Below the pieces are notes generated by a model, which saw only the letters and a list, made by a program, of their open reading frames with translations, had not been told where the DNA came from and ran no database searches. DNA of 64,000 bases from Terricaulis silvestris (lineage in GTDB: Bacteria; Pseudomonadota; Alphaproteobacteria; Caulobacterales; Aquidulcibacteraceae). The stretch's first letter is position 1, and each line of letters begins with the position of its first letter. Shown piece after piece: positions 7,858 through 18,700 of this stretch. The translations under genes and the position numbers were made by a program. Location: NCBI RefSeq assembly GCF_009792355.1, contig NZ_CP047045.1:1054001-1118000 (forward strand), written 5' to 3'.

Positions 7858-8721
7858 CTAATGCCGCGTCGATCCAGCGGCTTCAGCAATTGCCTTCATG
7901 CCCTCGTCAATTCGCCACATGTCGCTTTCGGCGATCTCCGAGGCGCCCGCAAACGCCGCCCCGATTTCCGCTGAGTTCAGCCACGTGACGATTGCGGTTC
8001 GCGTCTCTGACGCGACGTCGGCCCAAAAAAGTTGCTCGTGTGCGTCCATCGAAACAAGCGTGGGTAGTTCCATTGCAAGGTTAGCGATCTGCAACAACGC
8101 GTTGCCGCGTGCATCGCGTACCCATGCCTGAAGGATGGGCTGAATGTCTTCTCCGATCGTTGCGAGGGCGCACAGCCATTCCGAGGCACCACCCGCTTCG
8201 TCTGGATGCTGGGAAATTGCCCCCCGTAGCGCAGCCATGAAGACTTGGATTACTGCTGATCGTTCGGCCTCCGGCCACGACCGCCACTCCGCCATGTTGA
8301 GTCGCGATGCGATCACAGGCGGCTGAGTTCCCAACCAACTGGAATCGCGCACCGCCTGCTCTAGAATGCGCGGAAGGAAGTGCTTGTAATCTGTAACTGA
8401 GCCAACAGTCGTTAGCGCCCATCCTGCATACGGGCCGATTTGTTCTCCAGTGAGATCGCGAAGTGGCGCGCTGGATAGCGTCGCTAGAATCCTCGCTGGA
8501 TCGCGCATTGACGATGCTTCCATCCGCTGCGGACGTAGATAGCCGGCGAACGCACCATAGGCCGCATCGAGTGCGACAAGGAGTGTGGGGCCAAGGGTCA
8601 CCGATCCTGCATAACGCAAAAGATGCTCGATCGGCCAACACTCGCCATTCACCATTCCAGCGAAATCACCGCAACGGCCAGCACCTATGCCGCTTCGCCC
8701 CATCGCCATCGCCGCCAACAT
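7858..8721 (-). CDS. Conserved protein of unknown function with a YKHFLPRILE motif
   Basis: A 287-residue soluble, mostly helical protein. The stretch ALTTVGSVTDYKHFLPRILE (about residues 106-125) resembles a motif I have seen in unnamed bacterial proteins (tTvGd..DykHFLPRilEl); no function is known to me. Several Met codons crowd the N-terminus (residues 1, 5, 7, 23) and none has a convincing ribosome site, so the start is uncertain. GC content is lower and less codon-biased than the flanking helicases, hinting at separate acquisition. It is convergent with the Lhr helicase and divergent from the DEAD-box gene. Confidence 0.6.
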   Translation of the reverse strand: MLAAMAMGRSGIGAGRCGDFAGMVNGECWPIEHLLRYAGSVTLGPTLLVALDAAYGAFAGYLRPQRMEASSMRDPARILATLSSAPLRDLTGEQIGPYAGWALTTVGSVTDYKHFLPRILEQAVRDSSWLGTQPPVIASRLNMAEWRSWPEAERSAVIQVFMAALRGAISQHPDEAGGASEWLCALATIGEDIQPILQAWVRDARGNALLQIANLAMELPTLVSMDAHEQLFWADVASETRTAIVTWLNSAEIGAAFAGASEIAESDMWRIDEGMKAIAEAAGSTRH

Positions 8722-8793
8722 AGCCTAAACCGCCGCAAACCCTGCGAATGATCCGGCCCGGTGACAGCGCATCTGGCCCGAAAGACTTAACGC

Positions 8794-10596
<1,803 letters not shown>

Positions 10597-10607
10597 CGCG
10601 CCGTCCC

Positions 10608-10672
10608 TATGGAGCGCCGGCGTCCCCGCCGGCATGCGCCAGTACTGGCCTGCGAGACGCCGGCGCTCCATA
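10608..10672. repeat. 17-bp inverted repeat with inner palindrome between helicase and sulfatase genes
   Basis: Positions 10608-10624 and 10656-10672 are perfect inverted copies (arm TATGGAGCGCCGGCGTC). The 31-bp interior holds GCCGGC and the perfect 12-bp palindrome GCCAGTACTGGC (10638-10649). It follows the helicase stop by 11 bp and ends 24 bp before the next start. There is no T-run, so it is more likely a dispersed palindromic repeat than a simple terminator, though it could form a transcript hairpin. Confidence 0.7.
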
Positions 10673-10696
10673 CTCGCGCCAAAACAGGGAGAAACC

Positions 10697-12628
10697 ATGC
10701 GGGTGTTGTTTGTGGCGCTGATCGGCGCATTTCTTTCAACCAGCGCGACCGCGCAAGTCACCGACGCCACGCGCACCGCCAACGCCGAACTCGCCCAATC
10801 CCTCAACTGGGCTGACGTCGAAGATGAAGACTTCGCGCAACGCGGCTTCATCGCCGGGTGGGATCAACCGCAAATCCGCACTGCCGACGGCCGCGTCGCC
10901 TGGGACTTCACCGCCTACAACTTCCTGACGCCCGACGTCTCCGAAACAGTAAACCCCAGCCTCTGGCGCCAAGCGCGCCTGCTCGCGCGCGCCGGCCTCT
11001 TCCAAGTCAGCGACCGTGTCTATCAAGTCCGTGGCTTCGACATTTCCAACATGACGATCGTCGTCGGCGACACCGGCCTTATCGTCATCGATCCGCTCAC
11101 CACCCGCGAACCCGCTGCCGCAGCGCTCGCACTTGCGCGCCGCACTATCGGCGATCGCCCCGTCATCGCCGTTATCTACACCCACTCCCACGCCGATCAC
11201 TTCGGCGGCGTCGCTGGCGTTGTCGATGCGGCCGATGTCACCGCAGGCCGCGTGCAAATCATCGCGCCCGAAGGATTCATGGAGCACGCCGTCACCGAGA
11301 ACGTCATCGCCGGCAACGCCATGAGCCGCCGCGCGCAATATCAATTCGGTGTCGGCCTGCCCGCCGGCCCAGAAGGGCAGATGACCTCCGGCATCGGTCT
11401 GCGCATTTCAACCGGCAACATCTCGCTCATCCCGCCAACCCGCACCATCGCCCGCACCGGTGAGATGCTGACCATCGACGGCGTCCGTATCGAATTCCAA
11501 GTGACGCCGGAAACCGAAGCGCCATCGGAGATGAATTTCTTCTTCCCCGATCTCGGCGTCCTCTGCCTCAGCGAAAACGCCAACGCCTCGATGCACAACA
11601 TCCTCACGCCGCGCGGCGCGCTCGTGCGCGATGCGAAAGCCTGGGCCGACTATCTCACCGAATCCCTCCGCCTCTACGGCGACCGCACGCAGATCATGGT
11701 CACCAGCCACGCCTGGCCGCGCTTCGGCAACGACCGCGTCCGCGACTTCATCTCAGCCCACCGCGACGCCTACAAATATCTCCACGACCAAACCGTGCGT
11801 CTGATGAACTCCGGTTACACCGATCGCGAAATCTCAGAGCAAGTTCGCTTGCCGGACGCCCTCGCGCGCCGTTGGTTCAATCGCGGCTATTACGGCACCA
11901 TGATGCATAATTCGCGCGCCGTGTATCAGCGCTATATGGGCTGGTACGACGCCAACCCCGCCAACCTTTACCCGCTCGCGCCGGAAGAGGAGGGCGCACG
12001 CTTCGTCCGCGCCATGGGCGGCGAAGCCAACGTGCTCGCCGAAGGCCAACGCGCCTTCAACGAAGGCGACTATCGCTGGGCCGCGCGCGTGCTCAATCAG
12101 CTGATCTTCGCCAACCCGAACAATCGCGACGCGCGCACGCTCCTCGCCAACACCCATCGCCAGATGGCCTACCAGGCCGAGAGCGCGATCTGGCGCAACA
12201 TGTACCTTGTCGCCGCGCGTGAACTCGAAAGCGGCCCGCCGCAAACGCCAGGCGGCGTCACGCAAAGCGCAGCACTCGTGGCCGCTACGCCGACGAGCTA
12301 CATCCTCGATCTCCTCGCTGTGCGCCTGAACCCAGAGCGGCTGGGCACACGCCGTTACGCCTTCAACCTGGTTTTCCCCGAGCGTAATGAAAGCTTCGGC
12401 GTCACCATCGCCAACGGCGTTCTGGTTCACGAGAGTGGCGTTACCGTCGCCGATGCGCCAACCATTACCGCCCCTCGCGCAGCATTCCTCCAGGCCATGG
12501 CCACGCAATCCATGCGTCAAGCTGTGCTTTCTGGGTCAATCCGCATCACCGGTAACAGACGCAGCCTTGAAGGCCTCGGCGAGGTGTTCGATACACCCGA
12601 CCCCAACTTCGCTATCGTGACGCCGTAA
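10697..12628 (+). CDS. Secreted alkyl-sulfatase-like metallo-beta-lactamase hydrolase
   Basis: A 643-residue exported hydrolase. Residues 1-20 form a signal peptide (MRVLFVALIGAFLSTSATAQ). The MBL metal motif THSHADHFGG is at 162-171; further ligands would lie in the EGFMEHAVTEN region, as in SdsA1 and Pisa1. A dimerisation segment (AEGQRAFNEGDYRWAARVLN) and a C-terminal SCP2-like domain follow, the layout of linear alkylsulfatases. The likely reaction is cleavage of alkyl sulfate esters in the periplasm with zinc. ATG 10697 is preferred because AGGGAGA precedes it. PdeM follows after 8 bp. Confidence 0.88.
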   Translation: MRVLFVALIGAFLSTSATAQVTDATRTANAELAQSLNWADVEDEDFAQRGFIAGWDQPQIRTADGRVAWDFTAYNFLTPDVSETVNPSLWRQARLLARAGLFQVSDRVYQVRGFDISNMTIVVGDTGLIVIDPLTTREPAAAALALARRTIGDRPVIAVIYTHSHADHFGGVAGVVDAADVTAGRVQIIAPEGFMEHAVTENVIAGNAMSRRAQYQFGVGLPAGPEGQMTSGIGLRISTGNISLIPPTRTIARTGEMLTIDGVRIEFQVTPETEAPSEMNFFFPDLGVLCLSENANASMHNILTPRGALVRDAKAWADYLTESLRLYGDRTQIMVTSHAWPRFGNDRVRDFISAHRDAYKYLHDQTVRLMNSGYTDREISEQVRLPDALARRWFNRGYYGTMMHNSRAVYQRYMGWYDANPANLYPLAPEEEGARFVRAMGGEANVLAEGQRAFNEGDYRWAARVLNQLIFANPNNRDARTLLANTHRQMAYQAESAIWRNMYLVAARELESGPPQTPGGVTQSAALVAATPTSYILDLLAVRLNPERLGTRRYAFNLVFPERNESFGVTIANGVLVHESGVTVADAPTITAPRAAFLQAMATQSMRQAVLSGSIRITGNRRSLEGLGEVFDTPDPNFAIVTP

Positions 12629-12636
12629 CGACTCAG

Positions 12637-13401
12637 ATGCCGCTTTTGTCCAACCCCGCCGGCAAAACGCCACGACCGCGCAAAGCGTCCGTGCGCGCAC
12701 TGCCGCCGATTGCGCTGGTTGACAACACGATAGAGTTTCGCCTCGCCGACACACTCGTCACCGCATTGCCCGACGGCGCGCTTTGGATCGCGGAGTCGAA
12801 AACGCTGATCGTCTCCGACGTGCACTTCGAGAAGGGCGCATCGTTCGCACGCCGCGGCCAGATGTTGCCGCCCTACGACACGCACGTCGCGCTGCTGAAA
12901 CTCACCGACCTGATGCTGCGCCTGCAGCCCGACATCATCGTCTCGCTCGGCGACTCTTTCCACGATCGCCTTGGCCCCGCGACGATGGACGCGCGCGATC
13001 GCGAACTGCTGCAGTTGCTGATGTCGCGCTGCGACTGGGTCTGGGTCGAAGGCAATCACGACGGCAAAGCGCCAGAGACACTCGGTGGGGTCGCACGCAC
13101 GGTGCTGCATGTCGGCGGCCTCGTACTCCGCCACGAGCCCACCGAAGGCGCGGCCCCCGGCGAAATCGCCGGCCACTTGCATCCGTGCGCGAAAGTCTCC
13201 GGTCGTGGTCGCAGCGTGCGCCGCCGTTGCTTCGCCTTCGACGGCGAACGCCTCATCATGCCCGCCTTCGGCAAATTCACCGGCGGCCTCAATCTGCGCG
13301 ACGAAGCCTTCGAGCCGTTGTTTCCGAATGGAGCGCTTGCGTTGGTGCTCGGGAAAGATCGCGTGATGCCTGCGCCGAGCGAACGTTTGCTCGCGGACTA
13401 A
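12637..13401 (+). CDS. pdeM: Ligase-associated DNA damage response endonuclease PdeM
   Basis: A 254-residue metallophosphoesterase. Metal-binding motifs in order: DVH (61-63, within SDVHFEKG), GDSFHD (105-110), GNHD (139-142) and GHLH (179-182). PdeM (TIGR04123) is the nuclease partner of the ligase-associated bacterial repair cluster, with the Lhr-type helicase, an ATP-dependent ligase and an exonuclease. The helicase of that set is 4.8 kb upstream. The gene starts 8 bp after the alkylsulfatase stop and its TAA overlaps the convergent DUF3429 stop. Confidence 0.88.
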   Translation: MPLLSNPAGKTPRPRKASVRALPPIALVDNTIEFRLADTLVTALPDGALWIAESKTLIVSDVHFEKGASFARRGQMLPPYDTHVALLKLTDLMLRLQPDIIVSLGDSFHDRLGPATMDARDRELLQLLMSRCDWVWVEGNHDGKAPETLGGVARTVLHVGGLVLRHEPTEGAAPGEIAGHLHPCAKVSGRGRSVRRRCFAFDGERLIMPAFGKFTGGLNLRDEAFEPLFPNGALALVLGKDRVMPAPSERLLAD

Positions 13402-13877
13402 AACCGCCGCAACACCGCTGCCAGCGGAATCATCAGGCACACAATCATCGCGCCACCTGTCAGCACTTGGCGCAACAGCGGATACCATTCCGGCGCGCCG
13501 GCATCCGCCGCACTGCGATGATCCCAAAGGTACTGCGCCGCGAACAGCCCCGCATAAATCGCAGCGCCGCCAAGCGCGCCCGGCACAAGCACCACGAACA
13601 ACGCCAACGCCCAGCCCGCCAACCCCGGCAGCGCACTAAAGAACAATCGCCGCGCATCCGGCGCACGCGGTTCACGCATCAGCTCAAACCCGCAGCGCAC
13701 GCCGCCGAGAAACGAAAGCAACACCGCTGCGTACAAAGCGAACGCCACCGCCGCCAGATGCGCCGTGTCGCCATGCTGCGACAGCGACACCAACCCAGCC
13801 ACAGCCAGCGGCACGAGCCCCAGAAATCCAAGGCGAAGCGCCGCGCGCGGCAAATAGGGTGGCGGATCGGCGCTCAC
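13398..13877 (-). CDS. DUF3429 inner-membrane protein
   Basis: A 159-residue membrane protein with about five hydrophobic helices. LPRAALRLGFLGLVPLAVAG opens the domain, followed by AAVLLSFLGGVRCGFELMRE and LFFSALPGLAGWALAL, matching DUF3429. The family has no established role. Start chosen at GTG 13877, which forms a GTGA overlap with the upstream TGA; a longer frame to 13952 would lie inside the upstream gene. Last gene of a three-gene minus-strand operon with TIGR02186 and the TauE exporter. Confidence 0.82.
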   Translation of the reverse strand: MSADPPPYLPRAALRLGFLGLVPLAVAGLVSLSQHGDTAHLAAVAFALYAAVLLSFLGGVRCGFELMREPRAPDARRLFFSALPGLAGWALALFVVLVPGALGGAAIYAGLFAAQYLWDHRSAADAGAPEWYPLLRQVLTGGAMIVCLMIPLAAVLRRF

Positions 13878-14665
13878 GTCCGCCGGAATATCAGAGCCGC
13901 GATCCAGCCGGCAAACAGCGCCAGCAGCACCGTCAGCACGCCATAGGCCCATGACGCAGCCGTCGCCAGATCGTGGATGCGTCGCTCAATGCCCACGCGC
14001 GAAATGCTGATCGGAATCCGCTGTGACGAAATCAGCCGTCCATCGCGAAACAAATAGGTGTCGGCATGATAGCGGGCGATCGGCGCATTCGAGGGTAGGC
14101 GCACCACGGCGCGGAATAGGCCGCCCTGATACATCGTCAACCCGCCACGCCGTTCCGGCGACGCGCGCCCCGAATACCACTGATACAAACCCTGATCGCG
14201 CCGCAGCCGCACCAGCGCTTGACGATACGCCGAAGGGTCGCCGCTCGACGGCACCGCGCTATCGAGTTGCGCTGAAGCCGCCGGATCGAGCTGGTACTGC
14301 CAGATCGATTGCGGTGTCGCGATCTCGCGCACTGGCCGGTTGCTAAGCACCGCGAAGAAGGAGGGCGCCTGCGCGAACCGCACCGGATCGCCGTTGATCC
14401 AAAGCCCCCACACACGGCGTTTGCGCAGCACCACCGCGCTTTCGCTCGGGCCCCGCACCACAACAACAATATCGCCGCGCCCGCGCCGATCCGGATTGAC
14501 GCCGAACACCGTCACGTACGAGCCGCGATAATCCGAGCTCACCGTGATCTGCTCTTCCGCCACCGCCGCCGGCAGTGGGCTCCCGCCGTCACCCGATTGC
14601 TCTTCTTGCGCGCGCGCGGGTGCAACGCACAGCAGCAACGCCAGCGTGAGCAGGAGCGGCCTCAC
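13874..14665 (-). CDS. TIGR02186-family membrane-anchored periplasmic protein
   Basis: A 263-residue protein with an N-terminal signal peptide (VRPLLLTLALLLCVAPARAQ), a periplasmic beta-rich domain (ITVSSDYRGSYVTVFGVNPD, VVRGPSESAVVLRKRR, VWGLWING) and one C-terminal transmembrane helix (YGVLTVLLALFAGWIAALIF) ending in FRRT. This is the alphaproteobacterial family TIGR02186/PF09608, which is typically encoded beside a TauE/SafE exporter, as here. The GTG start overlaps the exporter stop as GTGA, indicating translational coupling. It may be an accessory subunit of anion export; that role is inferred from synteny. Confidence 0.88.
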   Translation of the reverse strand: MRPLLLTLALLLCVAPARAQEEQSGDGGSPLPAAVAEEQITVSSDYRGSYVTVFGVNPDRRGRGDIVVVVRGPSESAVVLRKRRVWGLWINGDPVRFAQAPSFFAVLSNRPVREIATPQSIWQYQLDPAASAQLDSAVPSSGDPSAYRQALVRLRRDQGLYQWYSGRASPERRGGLTMYQGGLFRAVVRLPSNAPIARYHADTYLFRDGRLISSQRIPISISRVGIERRIHDLATAASWAYGVLTVLLALFAGWIAALIFRRT

Positions 14666-15576
14666 CACAAGCCTCCGCCCAGCACGTAATACTCAGTCGG
14701 CGGGATCACGAGGTCCCACAGGAACTTCACGCTCGCCGCGATCAGCAGCACGCCCAGCACGCCGCGAATGTGCTCGTTCTTCAAACCCGCGCCGACCCGC
14801 GCGCCAAACTGCGCGCCGATCACGCCGCCCGCCATCAACAACGCCGCCAACACCAGATCCACCGTCTGCGTCGCCGCCGATTGCAGGATCACAACTAGGC
14901 TCGCCACGATCAGCACCTGAAACAGCGACGTGCCGACCACCACGTTGGTCGGCATCCGCAGCAGGTAAATCATCGCCGGGATCAGAATGAACCCGCCGCC
15001 AATGCCCATGATCGCCGACAGCACGCCGATGCCGAAGCCAAGCACCAGCGGCGGGATCACGCTGATGAAAAGTCCCGAGCGCGGGAACGCGATGCGAAAG
15101 GGCAGTACATGCGCCACCGTCCGCGCCGGCCGCCGCAAAATGCTCACGCCGCGCGTCACCCGCCCGCGGATCAGCGCGTAGCTCTCCTGCACCATCAGGA
15201 AGCCGACGCCTGAGAGCAGCACGAGGTACAAAAGCGAGATGATGAGATCGAGCTGGCCCAACCGCAGCAGCCGCTCGAACAACCACACGCCCGAAGCGCT
15301 GCCCACAATGCCGCCGGTCGCCAGCAGCCATCCCATGCGCCAGTCCACGGCCTTACGCCGCGTCTGCGTCATGATGCCGGAGAACGACGTCGCCGCGATC
15401 TGGCTCGCGCCTGTCGCAACCGCGACAGGCGCAGGCACGCCCATGAAGATCAACGCCGGCGTCATGATGAAGCCGCCGCCGACACCCACCAGTCCCGACA
15501 CAAAGCCGACGCAGCCGCTGACCAACAGGACAAGCAGCACGCTCACCGGCATTTCGGCGATCGGCAGGTAAATCAA
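14662..15576 (-). CDS. TauE/SafE-family sulfite/organosulfonate exporter
   Basis: A 304-residue permease with about eight transmembrane helices in two halves. Each half opens with the family's glycine motif: SGLVGVGGGFIMTPALIFMGV and SAIMGIGGGFILIPAMIYLL. A central cytoplasmic loop holds RGRVTRGVSILRRPART. TauE/SafE proteins export sulfite, sulfoacetate or related anions across the inner membrane. The start is uncertain: TTG 15576 has a weak GAGCGG site, while ATG 15552 gives a product 8 residues shorter with no clear site. First gene of the operon with TIGR02186 and DUF3429. Confidence 0.88.
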   Translation of the reverse strand: MIYLPIAEMPVSVLLVLLVSGCVGFVSGLVGVGGGFIMTPALIFMGVPAPVAVATGASQIAATSFSGIMTQTRRKAVDWRMGWLLATGGIVGSASGVWLFERLLRLGQLDLIISLLYLVLLSGVGFLMVQESYALIRGRVTRGVSILRRPARTVAHVLPFRIAFPRSGLFISVIPPLVLGFGIGVLSAIMGIGGGFILIPAMIYLLRMPTNVVVGTSLFQVLIVASLVVILQSAATQTVDLVLAALLMAGGVIGAQFGARVGAGLKNEHIRGVLGVLLIAASVKFLWDLVIPPTEYYVLGGGLW

Positions 15577-15670
15577 TGGTCCGCTCAGAGTTGAAGGTGC
15601 AGTGCGAGAGCGCCCTTATGCGCAGCGTCGCCGGGCAGGGCAACGGCGTTTACTCCGCGCAAATAACCCT

Positions 15671-15712
15671 CGTCATCCTGGGGCTCAGCAAAGCTGAGAA
15701 CCCAGGATGACG
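15671..15712. repeat. 42-bp near-perfect palindrome with CGTCATCC termini
   Basis: Outer arms CGTCATCCTGGG (15671-15682) and CCCAGGATGACG (15701-15712) are perfect inverted copies. Inner arms CTCAGC (15684-15689) and GCTGAG (15693-15698) enclose an AAA loop. It lies between the PodJ-like stop and the exporter start, both on the minus strand. The CGTCATCC...GGATGACG termini recur in the larger palindrome at 61483-61583, so both are treated as members of one dispersed repeat family. Confidence 0.75.
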
Positions 15713-15721
15713 GGAGCCGAA

Positions 15722-18700
15722 TTAAGTCGCTGGCCGCGTCGCCCAAGCCCGCTGGCCGAACTCGCCGTTCGCCACAGCACTCGCGGCCCGCGGACGGAAG
15801 GCCTGCGCCCGCGCCCGCGCTTGCTCGACTTGGTTCCGCTGCAGCTGGCCTTCCAGCGCCGTCGCCCGTGCGCCGGCGTCCTGATCACCCTGACGCGCCG
15901 CGACCAAGAACCAGAACAGCGCCTCGGACGCGCTCGCATTCACGCCACGGCCCTGCTGGTAGAGGACACCAAGATTGTACTGGCTGTCCGCGACGCCCAG
16001 CTCCGCCGCCTGACGGAACCAGCGGAACGCCGCCGCTTCATCCAGCGGAGCGCCTTCGCCGCGGGCGAAATAGACACCGAGATCATGCATGGCGCGCCGG
16101 TTGCCCGAAGCGGCCGCGCGCTCGGTCCATTGACGCGCCACCGCGAGATCGGCCTGCACGCCTTCGCCGCGCTCATAAAGCTTGGCCAAGCGATACTGCG
16201 CCATCGCGAACCCACGATCCGCCGCGCGGCGGAGCATGGTGACGCCCTCTTGCGGACGGCCCGCAGCGATCCTTTGCAGCGCCAGTTCGTACTGCGCTGT
16301 CAGATTGCCCGATGTCGCCGCTTGCTCAAGCGACACCGATGCACGCGCCGGCAGCGGTCCCGCCACGATCGGCGTCACCGGTGCGTCGTTGGCCGCCACT
16401 GCCGCTTCGCCGTTCGCGCCTGTCACCGGCGCCAAGCCCTCAGCCGGCGCTTCCGCGAACGGATCGGGCGCCGCGCCATAAGGCGCATTCGGATCGGATT
16501 GATTCATCGGCGCCGCTGTCGGCTCAGCGGCCGGCTGTGGTTCAGCCGTGCCCGCATTGTCGTTGCGTTCGCTGATGTATTTCGCGCCGCCAACAATTGC
16601 GAGCGCGACCAAGCTTGCCGCGCCCCACAGAATGATGCGGCTCGACCCACGCAGGCTGAGCTTCGGCGTTTCCACGCGCGCGCTTTCACGCTCAGCCTTC
16701 GGCTGCTTGGGCAGCTTTGCCGCCTTCGGCTCCTTGCCGGGCTTTGCAGGCTTCGTTTGCGCTTGCGCCTGCGCGGCCTTGCGGGCGTTGGCGAGGTAGT
16801 CGTTCTTGCCCACTGGCGCCGGCGCGGCTTCGGACGCCGGTGTCAGATCGAGCGCCTGCGCTTCGCCGTGCAACGTATCGTGCAACTCGGCGTCGAGATC
16901 CGGCAGGTCGCCGAAGTCAGCGCCGTCATCGAAATCGGTTGTTGCGTCAAAAGTCGCCGGCGCGCTCGCCAACGGCGTCGCCGCATCGACACTCACTTCC
17001 GCATTCGGAGACCAGAATGGATCATCATCTTCCGGCGGCGGCGTCACCGCGGCGACATCGTCCAGGAACGGGTCGTCGATCAGGAGATCGGTGTCCGGCG
17101 ACAACTCGATTGGCCTATACTCCGGCGGCGTGAACGGCACGTCGGCTTCGTTGCCGACCACGAGATCGTCTTCCAGCAGATCGTCGATCTCTTCGGCGAA
17201 ATAGACGTCGTGTTCGTTTTCCGTTTGGCGCAGCTGCGGCGCGGTCGAGGAGGGCGCCAGCGGCGCCGCGCGCACCGGCTGGGCCGCCGCCATAGGCGAC
17301 ACGTACGGCTCGGATGAAGGCTCATCGAAGCTCGGGAAATCAAAATCGTTTGAGCGGCGCGACGGCGTCGGGATCGAATCCATCGGCGCGGCCAGCGGCT
17401 CCGCGTCATGTCCGCTCTGGATCCGCTCCAGCTTGGAAGCGACGCTCGAAACCGCCTTCTGCACCGGCATGATCGCTTCGGCGGAGTGTTCTTCCACCTC
17501 CGCCAGGCGCTGCATGATCGAGTTGATCGCTTCGGTGACGCGTTGGCCCGCGCGCTCTTCGCTGTCGAGCATGCGCTCGCCCAGATCGCGCGCCAGGATG
17601 TCTTGGCGCTGGTTGAAGCGGTCGGCCATGCGCGCGACTTGCTCGCCCACTTGCTCGATCGCTTGCGCGCTGCGGCCCTCAACGGCGCCAACACGCTCTT
17701 CCAGGCGCTCCGACAGGCGGCCGATTTCCAGGCCCATGCGGTCGAACGCGCCAGCTTCGCGGCGTTCGATGTCGTCGAAGCGCTTCTCCAGCGTCGTTGC
17801 CATCTTGGACAGCTCTTCGCGCACCGCCGCGCCCGCGGCGTCGTCATTGCGCGACTCCACCGTACGCAATCGCTTGTCGACCGTCTCCGACATGCGCCGG
17901 ATTTCCAACGAGATCGCCTCGATCGTCTGCGCTTGGCGACGTTCAGCCGCCGCGAGGCGGCGATTCACATCCGCCAGCGCGCCTTCTAGCCCTTCGCCCG
18001 CAACGCCTTCCATCGCTGCTTGCAGCTGACCAGCCAGTTCGGTGCGCGCTTCGCCAACCATGTGCGCGACGTCTTGCGCCATGCCGTCGAGCCGATGCTC
18101 CAGCATCGCGCGCACAGCTTCTGTCTCAACTGCGCCAGTGCCTTGCTCAACGCGCGCGCCGAGCGACGACACCGTCTCTTCTAGTGTGCGGATCGCCGTG
18201 TTGGCCGTGGATTCCGTTTCCGCAATACGTTCGCTCAAACGCTGCAGCGACACATCCAGCGTCTTCACCGCACCATCAACATTCGAGCCGCCGCCATGCT
18301 CGACAGCCGCCAGCCGCGCCTCAAACGCCGCCAGCGCATCCGTCACCGGGCTGCCGGCGTGCTTGGTTTCCAGCGAACCCAAGCGTTCGGCGATATCCGT
18401 CTGCGCGTGGCGCAAATCGCTGAGATCGATCGCGCCCGACGCGCCAGCGATATCTTCAACCTGCTTCACCCGCGCCGAAAGCGTCAGCTGCGCGTTGCGC
18501 AGATCGGCAATCGCCGCACCCGCAGCTTGCCGCAAGCCCGCCGTGCTTTCGCGCGAACCTGCTTCCGCGCGTTCGATGCGCTCGATCAAAGCCGATTGTT
18601 CGCTCTTCAGTGTATCGACGGCGCCAACGCGCTTGGCGATCTCGCTTTCCAGCCGAACCACTTCTTCCAGCAGCGCCTCGCGCGTACCGCGCGTCTCGCT

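Noticed and set aside
15707-17317. Long plus-strand open frame (536 codons) antisense to the PodJ-like gene
   Set aside because: It is Arg- and His-rich, has no domain pattern or ribosome site, and mirrors the high-GC coding strand; the minus-strand protein has clear motifs throughout.
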